The notes under the pieces were generated by a model. The model was not told the DNA's origin and searched no databases. It saw nothing but the letters and a program-made list of their open reading frames with translations. A stretch of DNA of 64,000 nt from Epichloe hybrida (Eukaryota > Ascomycota > Sordariomycetes > Hypocreales > Clavicipitaceae), in NCBI GenBank assembly GCA_019022495.1, contig JAFEKR010000022.1, positions 682,001 through 746,000 of the forward strand, written 5' to 3'. Below, piece after piece: positions 57,201-64,000 of this stretch; within the stretch, counting starts at the first letter, position 1, and every line of letters begins with the position of its first letter. Position numbers and translations under genes: made by a program.

Positions 57201-60200
57201 ACGTTGTCCCAGTACCCAGGCGAAAGCTGGGGGCCAGATATGACAAGCTCCCCCAGCATGTGCTTCATCACTGGATATCCAGATGCCATCACGTACGCAT
57301 TGACGGCTGGGAGGGCAGTTCCGATGTTCCCACTTCTTGATCCTGCGCCCAGCCTGTTGATGGTAGTGTTGATTGCCGTTTCTGCTGGCCCGTACACGTT
57401 GCAAATAGACATGCGTGACTTCCACTTGTCTGCTAGAATCTGCGGTAGTACTTCGCCTCCCATTGTTGCCACTCGCAACGTTTCGAAGTCCTGGGGCTGC
57501 AAAGTGCTGGCAAATGTTGGTGTCATCGAGGTGTGTGTCGCGCCAACCTTGTTGGCTAAAGCTGTAAATGAGCCAAGGAGGATGTCCCTGGTGGCAGAAA
57601 CAAGCGTCCCCCCCAGTCTCCATGCTGTAAACACATCACACACGAATGCGTCAAAGGTATAATTCGCGAACTGAAGAAACCTGACTTCACCACCCCTCAG
57701 GTCCAAGTCCACATTAACACGCTGAATATACGAGTCGATGGACAAACTCGCTGACTCATGTGAGATAGGAACTCCTTTAGGTGTGCCAGTGGTTCCACTG
57801 GTGAAGATGACGTAGGCGATGTCTGATCTCTGTATCGAGAGGTTGTCCAATCTCGCAGACTCCGATGCTTTCAAGGTCTGAGAAATGCCACAAGAGCCCT
57901 CTTCCAGTAAATTGGATACACTAATTGACTTGAAAGAAGCAGGCAGAATGGAAGACAGTTGAGAAGTAGTCGATTTGCTAGTGAAGCAGATTCCCGCGGT
58001 TGTCTTTTCAATGAGAAAGATTTGTCGAGCAGGAGGGTAGCTCGGATCAACAGGGCACCAAGCAGCTCCAGCTTTCAGTATGCCCAGCAAGGTAATGTAT
58101 AGCTCCGGACATTTCTCCATGAAAATAGGCACAACGTGTTTTGAGCCATCGTTCGCAGACAACTGACTCATTAGAAACACAGCAACCCTTGTTGCTTTCA
58201 TTTCTAGATCTGCATAGGTCAGTTGAACCTTGGGATGGTCGGCACTCAAGTCGTCATAGAATGCTAGCGCAATTGCATTCGGTGACTTCTGGGCGAATTC
58301 GGCGACGCATTCGTGTAACAGCTGCTGGCCCAAGTGGTGATACCCGTTGATCTGTTCGAGTTGGCCAGGCTCCTGCTGAAATGTCCAGACTGAAGGGTCC
58401 ATGTACTTCGCGTTAGGATAAGACATGATATGGTTTGTGACTCGTGCAAGATCTGCAAGCATGGTATGAGCCGCCCCATCATCTAGAAGTGCAGCTTGGT
58501 AGGTCAATCTGAACTCCAGAAGGCCGGATCGATCGGGATAGACTTCAATCATCACAGCTAGGTCGTTTTGCATACCAGGGTGGCACACTCTCTCGTACAA
58601 TGCCTCACCTTTGCCACTGTTTAGGTACATCTGGAGAGCAATGGTTGTATCGAATCGAGCCCCAGTTATGGGTGTATGTAAATAAGAAAGAGCTGCGGTA
58701 TTTTGTGCTGTTCTTTCCAGAAGTATGTCGATGTTTCGTTTGTCGTTTTCCGCGTTCAAATTCACTCGAGTTGATTGGATTGTGAGAACCGGCGCAGAAC
58801 AATTGGCCAGCTCCGTTGTGAATCGATCCGACATAGTATTTCCAAATGCAACATCTCGCTCACCGGTATAAGTAAACAGGATCTGTGCCCAGGCTGCTTG
58901 CAAGATTGAAAGAGGGGAGCATTGCAGGGCCGCAGCTTGACGCGTCAGGCTCTCCAGCGACAGATCAGACATGAAGCTGTATCCACCACAGCCATTCTCG
59001 TCGGGTCCTGGAACGGTGCTGCGAAGACATGGGAAAGAAGGCAAAATAAACCCATTCATGTAAGCCTGCCAGAACTGAGCTGCTTCAGCTCTGTTCTCCG
59101 AGAAATGTCTTTCAACGGCAGTCAGAACCCCAGTTCGCTCGATGCTTGGTAGCCCCAAGTATTCTCTCTCGATGTCCTCCAAGAGAAGAGTTTCTGAGCC
59201 ACCGTCAAAGACAGAGTGTAGCTGGCTGAAGACTATAATAGTTTGAGTGGGTGACTGTACGACCGATAAGCGTCGAGGTGGCTCATAAAGCGAGATCTTC
59301 TCCTCGGCCGCCTTCTGGGCCGCTTGGATGACGTCTTTGCATTCGTTATCAGATTTCGCGCTGTAAAATTGTGGCTTGATTTGAGCTACTTCATGATCGG
59401 GCGATAAGATACACTGAGCAAAGGGCGTAAGATCATCGTTTACCTCAACGAAGACTGAGCGCATAATGTCGTAACGTGACAGCACGCGAGTCCAGGATTC
59501 AACAATCCTCTGCGCATTAAGCTCCGGCTTCACAGTATAAACTGTATGCTGAATGAAGGCTTCCCCACCTGGAACCGCTTGAAAGCCGTTTGCATCAGCA
59601 GTGAGAAGGAAACTAGCCAATGCCACGGCCTGAGACGTGGTCACTGGTAAGAAGGAGACTATGTTGTCTTCATTGAAGCCCAATGCGCTGAGACACTGCT
59701 TCTTGTGACAATTCTCGAATTCGATGAGTAGAGTCTGCAAATTGTTCGCTTTAGCCAGCGAGGGCGTGGATCGATTCAATGCTTGTTGAGCTTTGGTGTT
59801 GAGATCACCAAGATTATGGCATGTAAGGATGTCCGTAACTTGAAGCCCTTCAATTCCATTCTCCCTGAAATTCTGCAGAAGTATGACAGAACGTAGACTG
59901 TCAATGCCTAAAGATAGGAGCGTGGTCGCGGACGTGATCTTGTCCGATCCCACGATAGCGACACTGGAGACTGCCTCGATGACACTCTGCAGCATTGGGA
60001 TTGAGCTGCTTCCTTCCTCGCGATGGCCATCCACATGCCCATTTACCAAGCATCTCATCCCTGATTTCTCCGGCGATAAGCAGTACTTGGCCAAGGTTTT
60101 CCGGTCGGTCTTCTCACTCGCCAGACGAGGCAGCTTGTCCATCACGTAGTAAATCGACGGGCGCATATGTGGTTGCAACACATTTTCTGCTCTTTCTTGA

Positions 60201-62344
60201 CAAGCAGCCAATATGTCACTGTCGCTTTGTTCCCCCCGACAAGTTACGACGGCAATCAATTGCATTTGTGGCAAACCAGAGACTTCGGGTTTCAGAGCCA
60301 CTACCGCCACTTCGGCAATGAGAGGATTTCGCAGCCCGGCCTCAATTTCTCCTAGTTCGACTCGCCTGCCTAGAATTTTTAATTGGTCCGATGACAATCT
60401 TCCTAAAAATTCGACTTGCAGAGTGCCATCTGGGCCCATGATCAACCTTGCCATGTCTCCTGTTCGGTACAATTTTCCGTAAGGCTCGACGTCAACAAAG
60501 GCGGCTGCTGTTTTTTCGGGACTTTTGAGATAGCCGATACTCAGTTGCGGACCTCCAATGGCTAATTCACCTGCAAAGCCTAAGGGTACGGCCTTGGGTG
60601 GCTCGGATGAGTCCAGTATGATATTGGAACACGTAGGCAAGGGTGGGCCTATAAGAGATCCTCTGTGTTTCAATGACACTCTCGCATCTACCGTACAGGT
60701 GATGGTGGCTTCAGTCGGACCATAGGCGTTGAGAAGATTTGTATCGCCGTCTGCCAGTGATGGATCACGGTCCCGGGCAAAAAGCTCCGAAGCCTCGCGT
60801 TTTAGCATCTCGCCGCAGACCCATACCTCGCGAAGTTTCGGGACCCTGCTCGGCCTCAGTAAAGACGCTAAAGTCGGCGTGGTCATTGTAATCGTTGCTC
60901 CCAACTGAGTGATGACTGATTCGGCATCAGTGAGCATCATGGTTCTGTCGCAAGCACATATAGTGCCACCGATGGAGAAGGTGACGAAGATTTCCAACAC
61001 GGATAGGTCGAAAGTTGGCGCCGCCATTTGGAACCACCTGATACTTGATGGCCCTGATTCGAACGAGTGGGGAGATGCCACGATGTTCGCAGCTATTGAG
61101 CACACAGCAGCATGGTGTGTTATCTGAACGCCTTTCGGCTTGCCGGTAGAGCCACTGGTGAAAAGAATATATGCGACATCATTCTCAGACGTGTTGACCA
61201 AGGGAGGTGGCCTTTGCCGCAAATGCTCGCAGTTTTGGCGGGCAATTGTCTCTACGTTGATGAACGTGAAGATCGACGATTCTCCCACGATCCTGTCAAA
61301 GTACTCGAGTGTCTTGGTAGAGCCAAGCACGACCTTGGAACTGGTAAGTCCTGTCATGTGCTGGAGCAGTTCTGAGGGGCAATCCGTAGGAACTGGGGAT
61401 ACTACGCAGCCTACTTTGAGAATGCCCAACCAGGCAATGTATAATTCTGCCGAAGTGCTCAAAGAAACAGTGATATTTCGATCCGTGTGATCTGCGTCAA
61501 CACCAATGATCTGCAGAATCTTTTCTGCCAGGTCCGAAGACAGATCATCCAGATGTTTGTAAGTGTAGGTTGCTCTGCCTGTCGAGCTTAAGGCGTCCAA
61601 TGCTATTTTCCCAGGGTTATCCCTCACTCGAGCCAAGAAGGCGTTGTGCAGTAAATGCTTGGCATGTTGCTGAGGTCGTTTTGGAAGGCATAGTTGACTC
61701 TCGAAATCTGGCGGAGCCATCAATGGAGGATGGTTCAAAACTGACTGGCCCCGAAAGTTCAAGGTCTGAAGCTGAAGCTCTTGATTCGATAATTCTTCAC
61801 TGTGTTGAGAGAGGTTTTTCCAGCCCATGTAGGAGCACAAAGAGGTACTGATTGATTGCAGAAACGGCCGAGGTACGAGATCTCGGCAAATGCGTACAGA
61901 GTAGCTTGACTCGTCGACGGCGACAACGAAGGATTTTTCGGGCGCAAAAAGACTCGAATCATTGTTATCAAGCTGTCGGCGAATGATAATACCAAACTCA
62001 GAATGACCGCTTCCTACAAATGGTGTGCTGCGCAACAGTGTGATTCCATTGTGGTCACTAGTCGCCTGCGTTGGGTCTTTTTTGGCTTGAGCCGTGCCAG
62101 ATTCCGCAATATCGGATCCGCCGTTGCTGGGAGAAATGATGAAGTCGAATGATATCTCATCATCCCCGACCAAGCTTAATACAAAATTGGCAAAGCGACG
62201 CAAGGCCTCATCCTGACTCTGGTGTTGAGTGTCGATGTTCCCGCGAATGGTATGATGGCGCGCATTGCTTCCTACTGACTGTCTCTGCTTCGGCCTCTCA
62301 AAGCAGTGTAAAGCGGGAAAGCGGGTGACGGCTACTTGATCCAT
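48266..62344 (-). CDS. sidC: Ferricrocin-type siderophore non-ribosomal peptide synthetase (SidC/NPS2)
   Basis: One uninterrupted frame encodes 4692 residues, close to known SidC enzymes. It starts at ATG 62344. The domain order is A1 (about 230-745; [11 protein letters not shown] near 395), T1 (LGIDSLRS, near 813), C1 (LHSVFDG, near 1048), A2 ([11 protein letters not shown], near 1515), T2 (LGVDSIGA, near 1924), C2 (HHSLCDG, near 2140), A3 ([11 protein letters not shown], near 2619), T3 (LGLDSVAS, near 3037), C3 (HHALYDM, near 3259), T4 (YGIDSITT, near 3595), C4 (HHATYDG, near 3810), T5 (IGVDSIVA, near 4154) and C5 (HHALYDA, near 4374). All five T domains keep the phosphopantetheine serine. 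Three A, five T and five C domains ending in two T-C pairs is the SidC/NPS2 layout, which builds ferricrocin or related ferrichromes from Gly/Ser and acetyl-hydroxyornithine for intracellular iron storage. No thioesterase is present, which is normal for the family. Ornithine monooxygenase is not in this window. Confidence 0.93.
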   Translation of the reverse strand: MDQVAVTRFPALHCFERPKQRQSVGSNARHHTIRGNIDTQHQSQDEALRRFANFVLSLVGDDEISFDFIISPSNGGSDIAESGTAQAKKDPTQATSDHNGITLLRSTPFVGSGHSEFGIIIRRQLDNNDSSLFAPEKSFVVAVDESSYSVRICRDLVPRPFLQSISTSLCSYMGWKNLSQHSEELSNQELQLQTLNFRGQSVLNHPPLMAPPDFESQLCLPKRPQQHAKHLLHNAFLARVRDNPGKIALDALSSTGRATYTYKHLDDLSSDLAEKILQIIGVDADHTDRNITVSLSTSAELYIAWLGILKVGCVVSPVPTDCPSELLQHMTGLTSSKVVLGSTKTLEYFDRIVGESSIFTFINVETIARQNCEHLRQRPPPLVNTSENDVAYILFTSGSTGKPKGVQITHHAAVCSIAANIVASPHSFESGPSSIRWFQMAAPTFDLSVLEIFVTFSIGGTICACDRTMMLTDAESVITQLGATITMTTPTLASLLRPSRVPKLREVWVCGEMLKREASELFARDRDPSLADGDTNLLNAYGPTEATITCTVDARVSLKHRGSLIGPPLPTCSNIILDSSEPPKAVPLGFAGELAIGGPQLSIGYLKSPEKTAAAFVDVEPYGKLYRTGDMARLIMGPDGTLQVEFLGRLSSDQLKILGRRVELGEIEAGLRNPLIAEVAVVALKPEVSGLPQMQLIAVVTCRGEQSDSDILAACQERAENVLQPHMRPSIYYVMDKLPRLASEKTDRKTLAKYCLSPEKSGMRCLVNGHVDGHREEGSSSIPMLQSVIEAVSSVAIVGSDKITSATTLLSLGIDSLRSVILLQNFRENGIEGLQVTDILTCHNLGDLNTKAQQALNRSTPSLAKANNLQTLLIEFENCHKKQCLSALGFNEDNIVSFLPVTTSQAVALASFLLTADANGFQAVPGGEAFIQHTVYTVKPELNAQRIVESWTRVLSRYDIMRSVFVEVNDDLTPFAQCILSPDHEVAQIKPQFYSAKSDNECKDVIQAAQKAAEEKISLYEPPRRLSVVQSPTQTIIVFSQLHSVFDGGSETLLLEDIEREYLGLPSIERTGVLTAVERHFSENRAEAAQFWQAYMNGFILPSFPCLRSTVPGPDENGCGGYSFMSDLSLESLTRQAAALQCSPLSILQAAWAQILFTYTGERDVAFGNTMSDRFTTELANCSAPVLTIQSTRVNLNAENDKRNIDILLERTAQNTAALSYLHTPITGARFDTTIALQMYLNSGKGEALYERVCHPGMQNDLAVMIEVYPDRSGLLEFRLTYQAALLDDGAAHTMLADLARVTNHIMSYPNAKYMDPSVWTFQQEPGQLEQINGYHHLGQQLLHECVAEFAQKSPNAIALAFYDDLSADHPKVQLTYADLEMKATRVAVFLMSQLSANDGSKHVVPIFMEKCPELYITLLGILKAGAAWCPVDPSYPPARQIFLIEKTTAGICFTSKSTTSQLSSILPASFKSISVSNLLEEGSCGISQTLKASESARLDNLSIQRSDIAYVIFTSGTTGTPKGVPISHESASLSIDSYIQRVNVDLDLRGGEVRFLQFANYTFDAFVCDVFTAWRLGGTLVSATRDILLGSFTALANKVGATHTSMTPTFASTLQPQDFETLRVATMGGEVLPQILADKWKSRMSICNVYGPAETAINTTINRLGAGSRSGNIGTALPAVNAYVMASGYPVMKHMLGELVISGPQLSPGYWDNVHSSNNKFRWNSTLQCRVYHTGDYVRQLADGSFDFVGRKDDLVKIRGMRVELTEISTVCSAGHESVVHSEVLLAKLPGSTQSSLICFVDCGLQKSADVDNFFILKTEEARLVAQAVKRHATAELPRHMVPDVFIPLNCLPRNQSSKVNRKRLLEVVGREWSTQPMSPVAGEQLDPEWCIKHRPLLEKIQGVIKIMPTTLSRNTTLSELGVDSIGAIRLSSRLKNDGHNISAIQVLDSVTIEDLINQLSVERRGTSNWKTLLSRYLDHWKPLVSRHLARDPAHFSLVPTTVFQDGMLVETLRDPMLYWASYSWRLPSTVDIARVRQAWQHVSRNHDILKVSFVPTAYFEQEDQPSGPSSMFIQLIDYNASMDWQEIVSDSGDWQQTIQAVCANLQRTQHENNFSSPPWRVTILAQQDQRIMNLTIHHSLCDGEMLRSLMHDVACAYSTGELPVERCQVQEAVSRLAVRYSEPEGHKFWGDTLSPLVSQTSFEDATSNGPKAVVKQIRHRTTELQATRSTSKLTGLSRRLGASSLSPLFRVAFGIMLTEYYEQQSVLFGEVRSERLLESQLVGAMAPLSATYPVPFRSSGSLKDMVHSQQILVMDSIRYGPPQPSDVRKIFKKSRDEALYSAVYVLRQRYEDDGGSLAPWEEFKDIFDIFVDHEFALNVLEGADDTITISLSVDETLMSSSAQAIFLQQLDALLIAFEKAAPETSLSGLNAYFPRHLLSIASSKVPAQYTSTVPPSHYIETWAKTHPEWKAVEVATGFLGSQKIVTEDWTYKKLNETANQVANLIISASLHGRAIAVSLDRSLIAFAIIVGIMKSGNTYVPIEAGLPIDRKSFLLSDSRAAMAFVCDNNFDGVELPPETKVLDTKNKSFIENLSTQNTSDILNNYPENLDAYLLYTSGSTGAPKGVRVSRQNLSSFSDAWGRLIGDVAPKSLELGGVGKFLCLASRAFDVHIGEMFLAWRFGLCAVTGERFSMLDDLPRTFRELGVTHAGIVPSLLDQTGLVPEDAPHLVYLGVGGEKMTPRTQQIWSSSDRVALVNVYGPTEVTIGCSAGRILPDSDTRCIGHPLGDSVAHVLAPGSDEHVKKGMAGELVMEGSLVANGYLNRPDAKGFCDINGRKMYRTGDIVRMDADSSILFLGRKDEQVKVRGQRLELGEVSEVIRSFSPTDVDVVTLLLKHPGTSKQFLVSFVASSNAAVRGELRWINENYQEINNSLRQACEQTLPTYMVPDFIIPISFIPLRDTSAKTDAKALEHLFHTLSLGELFGESSSVVNRPTTTAPSRDLTSIEKQILTVVKSVVGQDDKRDARPESTLFQLGLDSVASVKLSFKLKNLGLSITVARLLQNPTIEELGRMKNALKVSHHAESSISDGITTRIEELEKQMMNSLKDRETTHIESIRPCMPLQEVLVAHTMSHGSEADNAYVSHMIFELDPAVAVEHVKAAWAAVVKNTELLRTCFVNRENDIVQLVIKENHANPIWKHVSNGTNMLKEELLSRKKEIADDIVTNIDKSPPVRFTLASCDGADETNEMSLFMLSIHHALYDMASIEMIFQDFEVAYTDSSLPRRPSTLPLLEHIATQHQNESKAKSYWTTLFDGYDHKIGKVSPRTAQTTARTLNASLATLESLCSQTNTTLSALIQGIFAYVLARTLKRPDLIFGVVLSGRSIDIEGIDAMAAPCISTIPQRLNVGTDGKTITEIIATVQDRLFKSMEYQYTSLRSLSRWLEISGPLFSSLFSFTKLSPPEDSGSSKSRILKPTEGEMFLDFELALECEADPGTDTVTLRTRSTMFDKMEELDALLEQMESLVTSFIRGENKAVDGDFGSMLHTRIPPRHGSLQEESDDWSVLEQQIRNVVVAFSDTLPNEVKRTTPFIKYGIDSITTIRFSTLLRNKGFCVSGADVLRNPSVAKLATHIQTTSSFNGTSKDSDDEASESAGIGNWSKALLAGVVSNKLLDDVVAVYPLTPLQAGMISATVMMDPTLYSHHHPFRLPQGTSIDKVRSAWSRLVAKHDILRTSFHEISQPRPQLVGAVHQESIPNWQEVATEDFQVAIDDLITRTRFPSISSFETPPVKATVLRSPEDVLLVVSLHHATYDGTSIRFIFEDLWAILRGNLLPERKPFYETAMKIHNMSSGSVGFWADSLSGYEGAAAIAEAEDIQNKMTSRTMLLAQDTFALEQWCTEKGVTIQTICQLAVSKAVCAQTKSRDVVLGQVHAARLDINGADKVAGPMLNTVPLRLCIHDDSFTNDDYLRDLQAFQNKSLDHLHASLSDIQRVWRKENGRDGQLFEVLFVFRKGEDAAEATFWQPFEPEGSKESLPPSHYDLVIEVHQKSHGGLELEVHSRFADYTTNNLMSLLVESFESIRKHPDELAISSPGVLSKVPKPGLTREIGAVPTSPFDQSAMDQFLDPLRKVLSEATDTPVSSIDAQTSIFSIGVDSIVAIRVAGACRKAHIPLQTMEIMRNAKIGKLCEVAFAKSEQATPNKSTTESNGVAPLLDQEVKNAAASKLGRAEAEIQETLPVLPGQEYHLASWLNSGKTLYEPVWVFKTENGLDADRLRDTWNSLIQKNDSLRTCFAQVKPTLAVQAILKPDCVDAAKSFTVQQVPENMTMEEYVKSEIHRLSLSPSSLYEPPVRIYLIQGGREGVSVLLRLHHALYDAWSMGILIDQLSSLYCGTMQKPCPPLSVSHFARFTQQKLRGKNEEQFWTETLGQCEPTILTPKADINTDSKSCNRAFLSFECVNVSIGALKSAARAFGITPQCLIQVAFGRMLSDMTESGSPVFGYYTAGRSAELEGIESLASPTLNMLPAVIPRDLVGCQLAGTSLSTILQSFQDRTNSRSDYEQSRLRDVIKWAPNKGISPLFNAHLNILWNDEILLKSQVTKDTLLQPWPLGAPSDYASPTPLSRDSSVDGLDTSFLPTNVLFADVGPSRETASLAIGIGCDPTLRDAQGLEEIARMFSSHLSRLVESRDESDG

Positions 62345-63466
62345 AGCTTACTTGTTGAAGTCTTTGTTCAAAGATACAAAAAGCTTGGCATTGCACACCA
62401 GAGTCGAGCGTTTTGAAGCCGTTTTATTACTGACGTTTTGAGCCGGGGGACTTTCTTTCCTCATACTTTGTAAATTTGTTCCATAACGAGGTGGATACTT
62501 TTCTGCCAAGGGTTTTTTTTGCTACGTATGTATGTATGGACAAACTGTCAGGGTCTGGTCCCATTCTGATCCGGTTGAACCCATGCGTATTAGTCTTGCG
62601 TCTAACAGGGTCAGATGGTGGGTCAGATACAAGAGACTCAAGAGTGCAGTGATCAACAAGCACAAGAAACAAACCGTGGGCGGTACTGTGACTCATCTTG
62701 GTTATGCCGCCACAATTCAGTTTCTTCTTCATATGTACCTCGCCCATCCACCTAAAACCAAGGCCGAAGATCCGTGACGTGCTCGGCTCGGTCTAGTGCT
62801 AAATCCGCTTCGAGAGATACATGCCTCGTACCTCCCCAATGCGAAGCGACAAGGGGCGTCGCATGACTGGGCATGATGATGTAGAGAATGGCCGAGTCGC
62901 CGGCGAGGCCTCGGCTTGGAGGCAAGGGGCAGGAAAAATTATCTGATCCAGACAAGGTTGTCAGTGTCAGACCCGGTTCAAAAAAGGGCCCGAGTGTGCG
63001 CACTGTGTGCCGGTGGGTCCCAATTCCTCTTCGCCGGTGGGGTGGGGTAGGGAGTGACTGCAGATTGATTAGGTCCACGAGATGATTGGCTGGATGGCTG
63101 GATGGCATCCATTTCCTTCCTCATTTGGAGTCGTTACCAAGTTTTTCTGGCCACGAGAATCGATCGATTGGCCAGGATCGTGGCGAACTCCACCCATTAT
63201 CTCTGCGGCAATCCCTGCTGGGGAAGGGGGGGGGGGGGGTGGTGCTGGGTTTATCAATCTGGCATCAGTGGCGGCGACGAGGAGAAAGGACCAGGGTAGG
63301 AAAGGCAAGTCTGGAGTGGAGTTTCGCTCTCAGTCTACATTAGCTCTGGACCTGTCTCTGGACCTGGACCTGGAAGATGTCAGCATAAACAGGTGCAACG
63401 GGCCGTTCGATTCATCAGGGCGGGCGAACAGATCCGAGACGTCTTCTTCATTACGACACATCACCA
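62345..63466. promoter_or_regulatory. Divergent promoter of sidC and the ABC transporter
   Basis: I see no gene in this 1.1-kb gap; the two flanking ATGs point away from each other. It contains one perfect SreA-type GATA site (62939-62947), a second GATA core in TTATCA near 63252, several CCAAT boxes on both strands (for example near 62836 and 63095), and TACGTATGTATGT near 62523. Shared control of the pair is inferred from this arrangement. Confidence 0.6.
62939..62947 (-). promoter_or_regulatory. SreA-type GATA binding site ATCAGATAA
   Basis: The minus strand reads ATCAGATAA, a perfect match to ATCWGATAA, the site bound by the iron-sensing GATA repressors SreA/Urbs1/Fep1. It lies 595 bases upstream of the sidC ATG and 520 bases upstream of the ABC transporter ATG. 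A 9-mer of this kind is expected by chance only rarely in a kilobase, and siderophore genes are classic SreA targets. Binding itself is inference. Confidence 0.65.
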
Positions 63467-64000
63467 ATGTCGGATACGACCGAGAAAATGGCTGCCAAAA
63501 AGGTACGTTAGAAGTAAAAACCCCAATCCGTGTTTCCCATGACTGATTTGGCACTGAAAAGCGGTCTCGATCCGCCTTTGGCTACATCCGCCTGCTGGTG
63601 GCCGTGGGACCGAAGCCTCTGGATTTCGTGCTGCTGGCTTTCGGGATCCTGGCCTCCATTGCTGCTGGCGTGCCATTCCCCATCATGTCAGTGTTGTTCG
63701 GTCAATTGGTCGATCAGCTGAATGGTGCATCTTGCGCGAACGGGCAGCAGTCGGGCGCCTCGAATGAAAACGCCATCGCAAACAAAGTGCTTTTCACCGT
63801 TTACATCGCCATCGCCAACTTTATTCTTATTTACGTTGCCAATGGTGCCTGGACCATATTTGGCGAGCGCTTAGTTCGCCGTCTCCGGTATGCTTACCTG
63901 CGGTCTTTGCTCAAGCAGGAGGTTGCTTTCTTCGAAACTTGTCCCGCTGGCGAGGTCGCAACCAGACTGGACGGCGATCTTACTACAATCCAGGCCGGCG
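63467..64000 (+). CDS. ABCB-type ABC transporter (N-terminal part, truncated by window end)
   Basis: Exon 1 (63467-63502) encodes MSDTTEKMAAKK. A 59-base intron (GTACGT to GAAAAG) leads to exon 2 from 63562, which runs off the window in phase. The visible part opens with RSRSAFGYIRLL, then TM1 (DFVLLAFGILASIAAGVPFP) and the FGQLVDQLNG segment, TM2 (VYIAIANFILIYVANGAWTIF), the GERLVRRLRYAYLRSLLKQEVAFFE intracellular helix and TRLDGDLTTIQ. These are hallmarks of full-length P-glycoprotein-like exporters. Nucleotide-binding domains would lie beyond the end. Its head-to-head position with sidC suggests a role in siderophore or intermediate transport, but many such transporters export drugs, so the substrate is unproven. 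Confidence 0.85.

Noticed and set aside
1..64000. tRNA, rRNA, CRISPR array or telomeric repeats
   Set aside because: I scanned by eye for B-box-like GGTTCGAATCC, regularly spaced repeats and TTAGGG runs and found no convincing case. A GTTCGAATC at 31746 lies inside coding sequence.

Overview
The window comes from a filamentous ascomycete, most likely Sordariomycetes and probably Hypocreales. The evidence is short GT-AG introns of about 50-150 bases, genes on both strands, a fungal NST1, a Rho2-type GTPase, a ferricrocin-type siderophore synthetase, and a retrotransposon destroyed by repeat-induced point mutation (RIP). I placed the genus by gene content only; no search was run.

Layout. Bases 1-14975 carry no convincing host gene. 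This gene-poor stretch is interrupted at 4939-11818 by a full-length, extremely AT-rich LINE retrotransposon flanked by a perfect 10-bp target-site duplication. Next come a Ran1-like kinase (14976-16595, with an apparent one-base frame break in its tail), a Git1-like MFS transporter (21528-19804), a small secreted protein (23039-22320), a perfect hairpin, a ~167-bp tandem duplication, an AT-hook protein (24466-25518) and an RRM protein (27247-28918). A fungal protein of unknown function (30443-32126) is followed after only 26 bases by mitochondrial ribosomal protein mL40 (32153-32704). Then come Rho2 (34570-33608, with a 6-base microexon), NST1 (36716-40339), a single-pass membrane protein (42344-41601), an I78-type protease inhibitor (43052-43403), Tma20/MCT-1 (43696-44397), a nucleotidyltransferase-fold protein (45932-44697) and ACC deaminase (47616-46480).

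The right end is an iron locus. A 14-kb intronless gene (62344-48266) encodes a 4692-residue synthetase with the order A-T-C-A-T-C-A-T-C-T-C-T-C, the architecture of SidC/NPS2 enzymes that build the intracellular siderophore ferricrocin. An ABCB-type ABC transporter starts divergently at 63467 and leaves the window. The shared 1.1-kb promoter holds a perfect ATCAGATAA site, matching the consensus of the iron-responsive GATA repressor SreA, so coordinated iron regulation of the pair is a reasonable inference.

Most of the remaining genes are housekeeping or signalling functions. The points most worth a second look are the shared iron promoter, the Rho2 microexon, the nearly touching gene pair at 32126/32153, the frame break in the kinase tail and the precisely bounded RIP-killed LINE.
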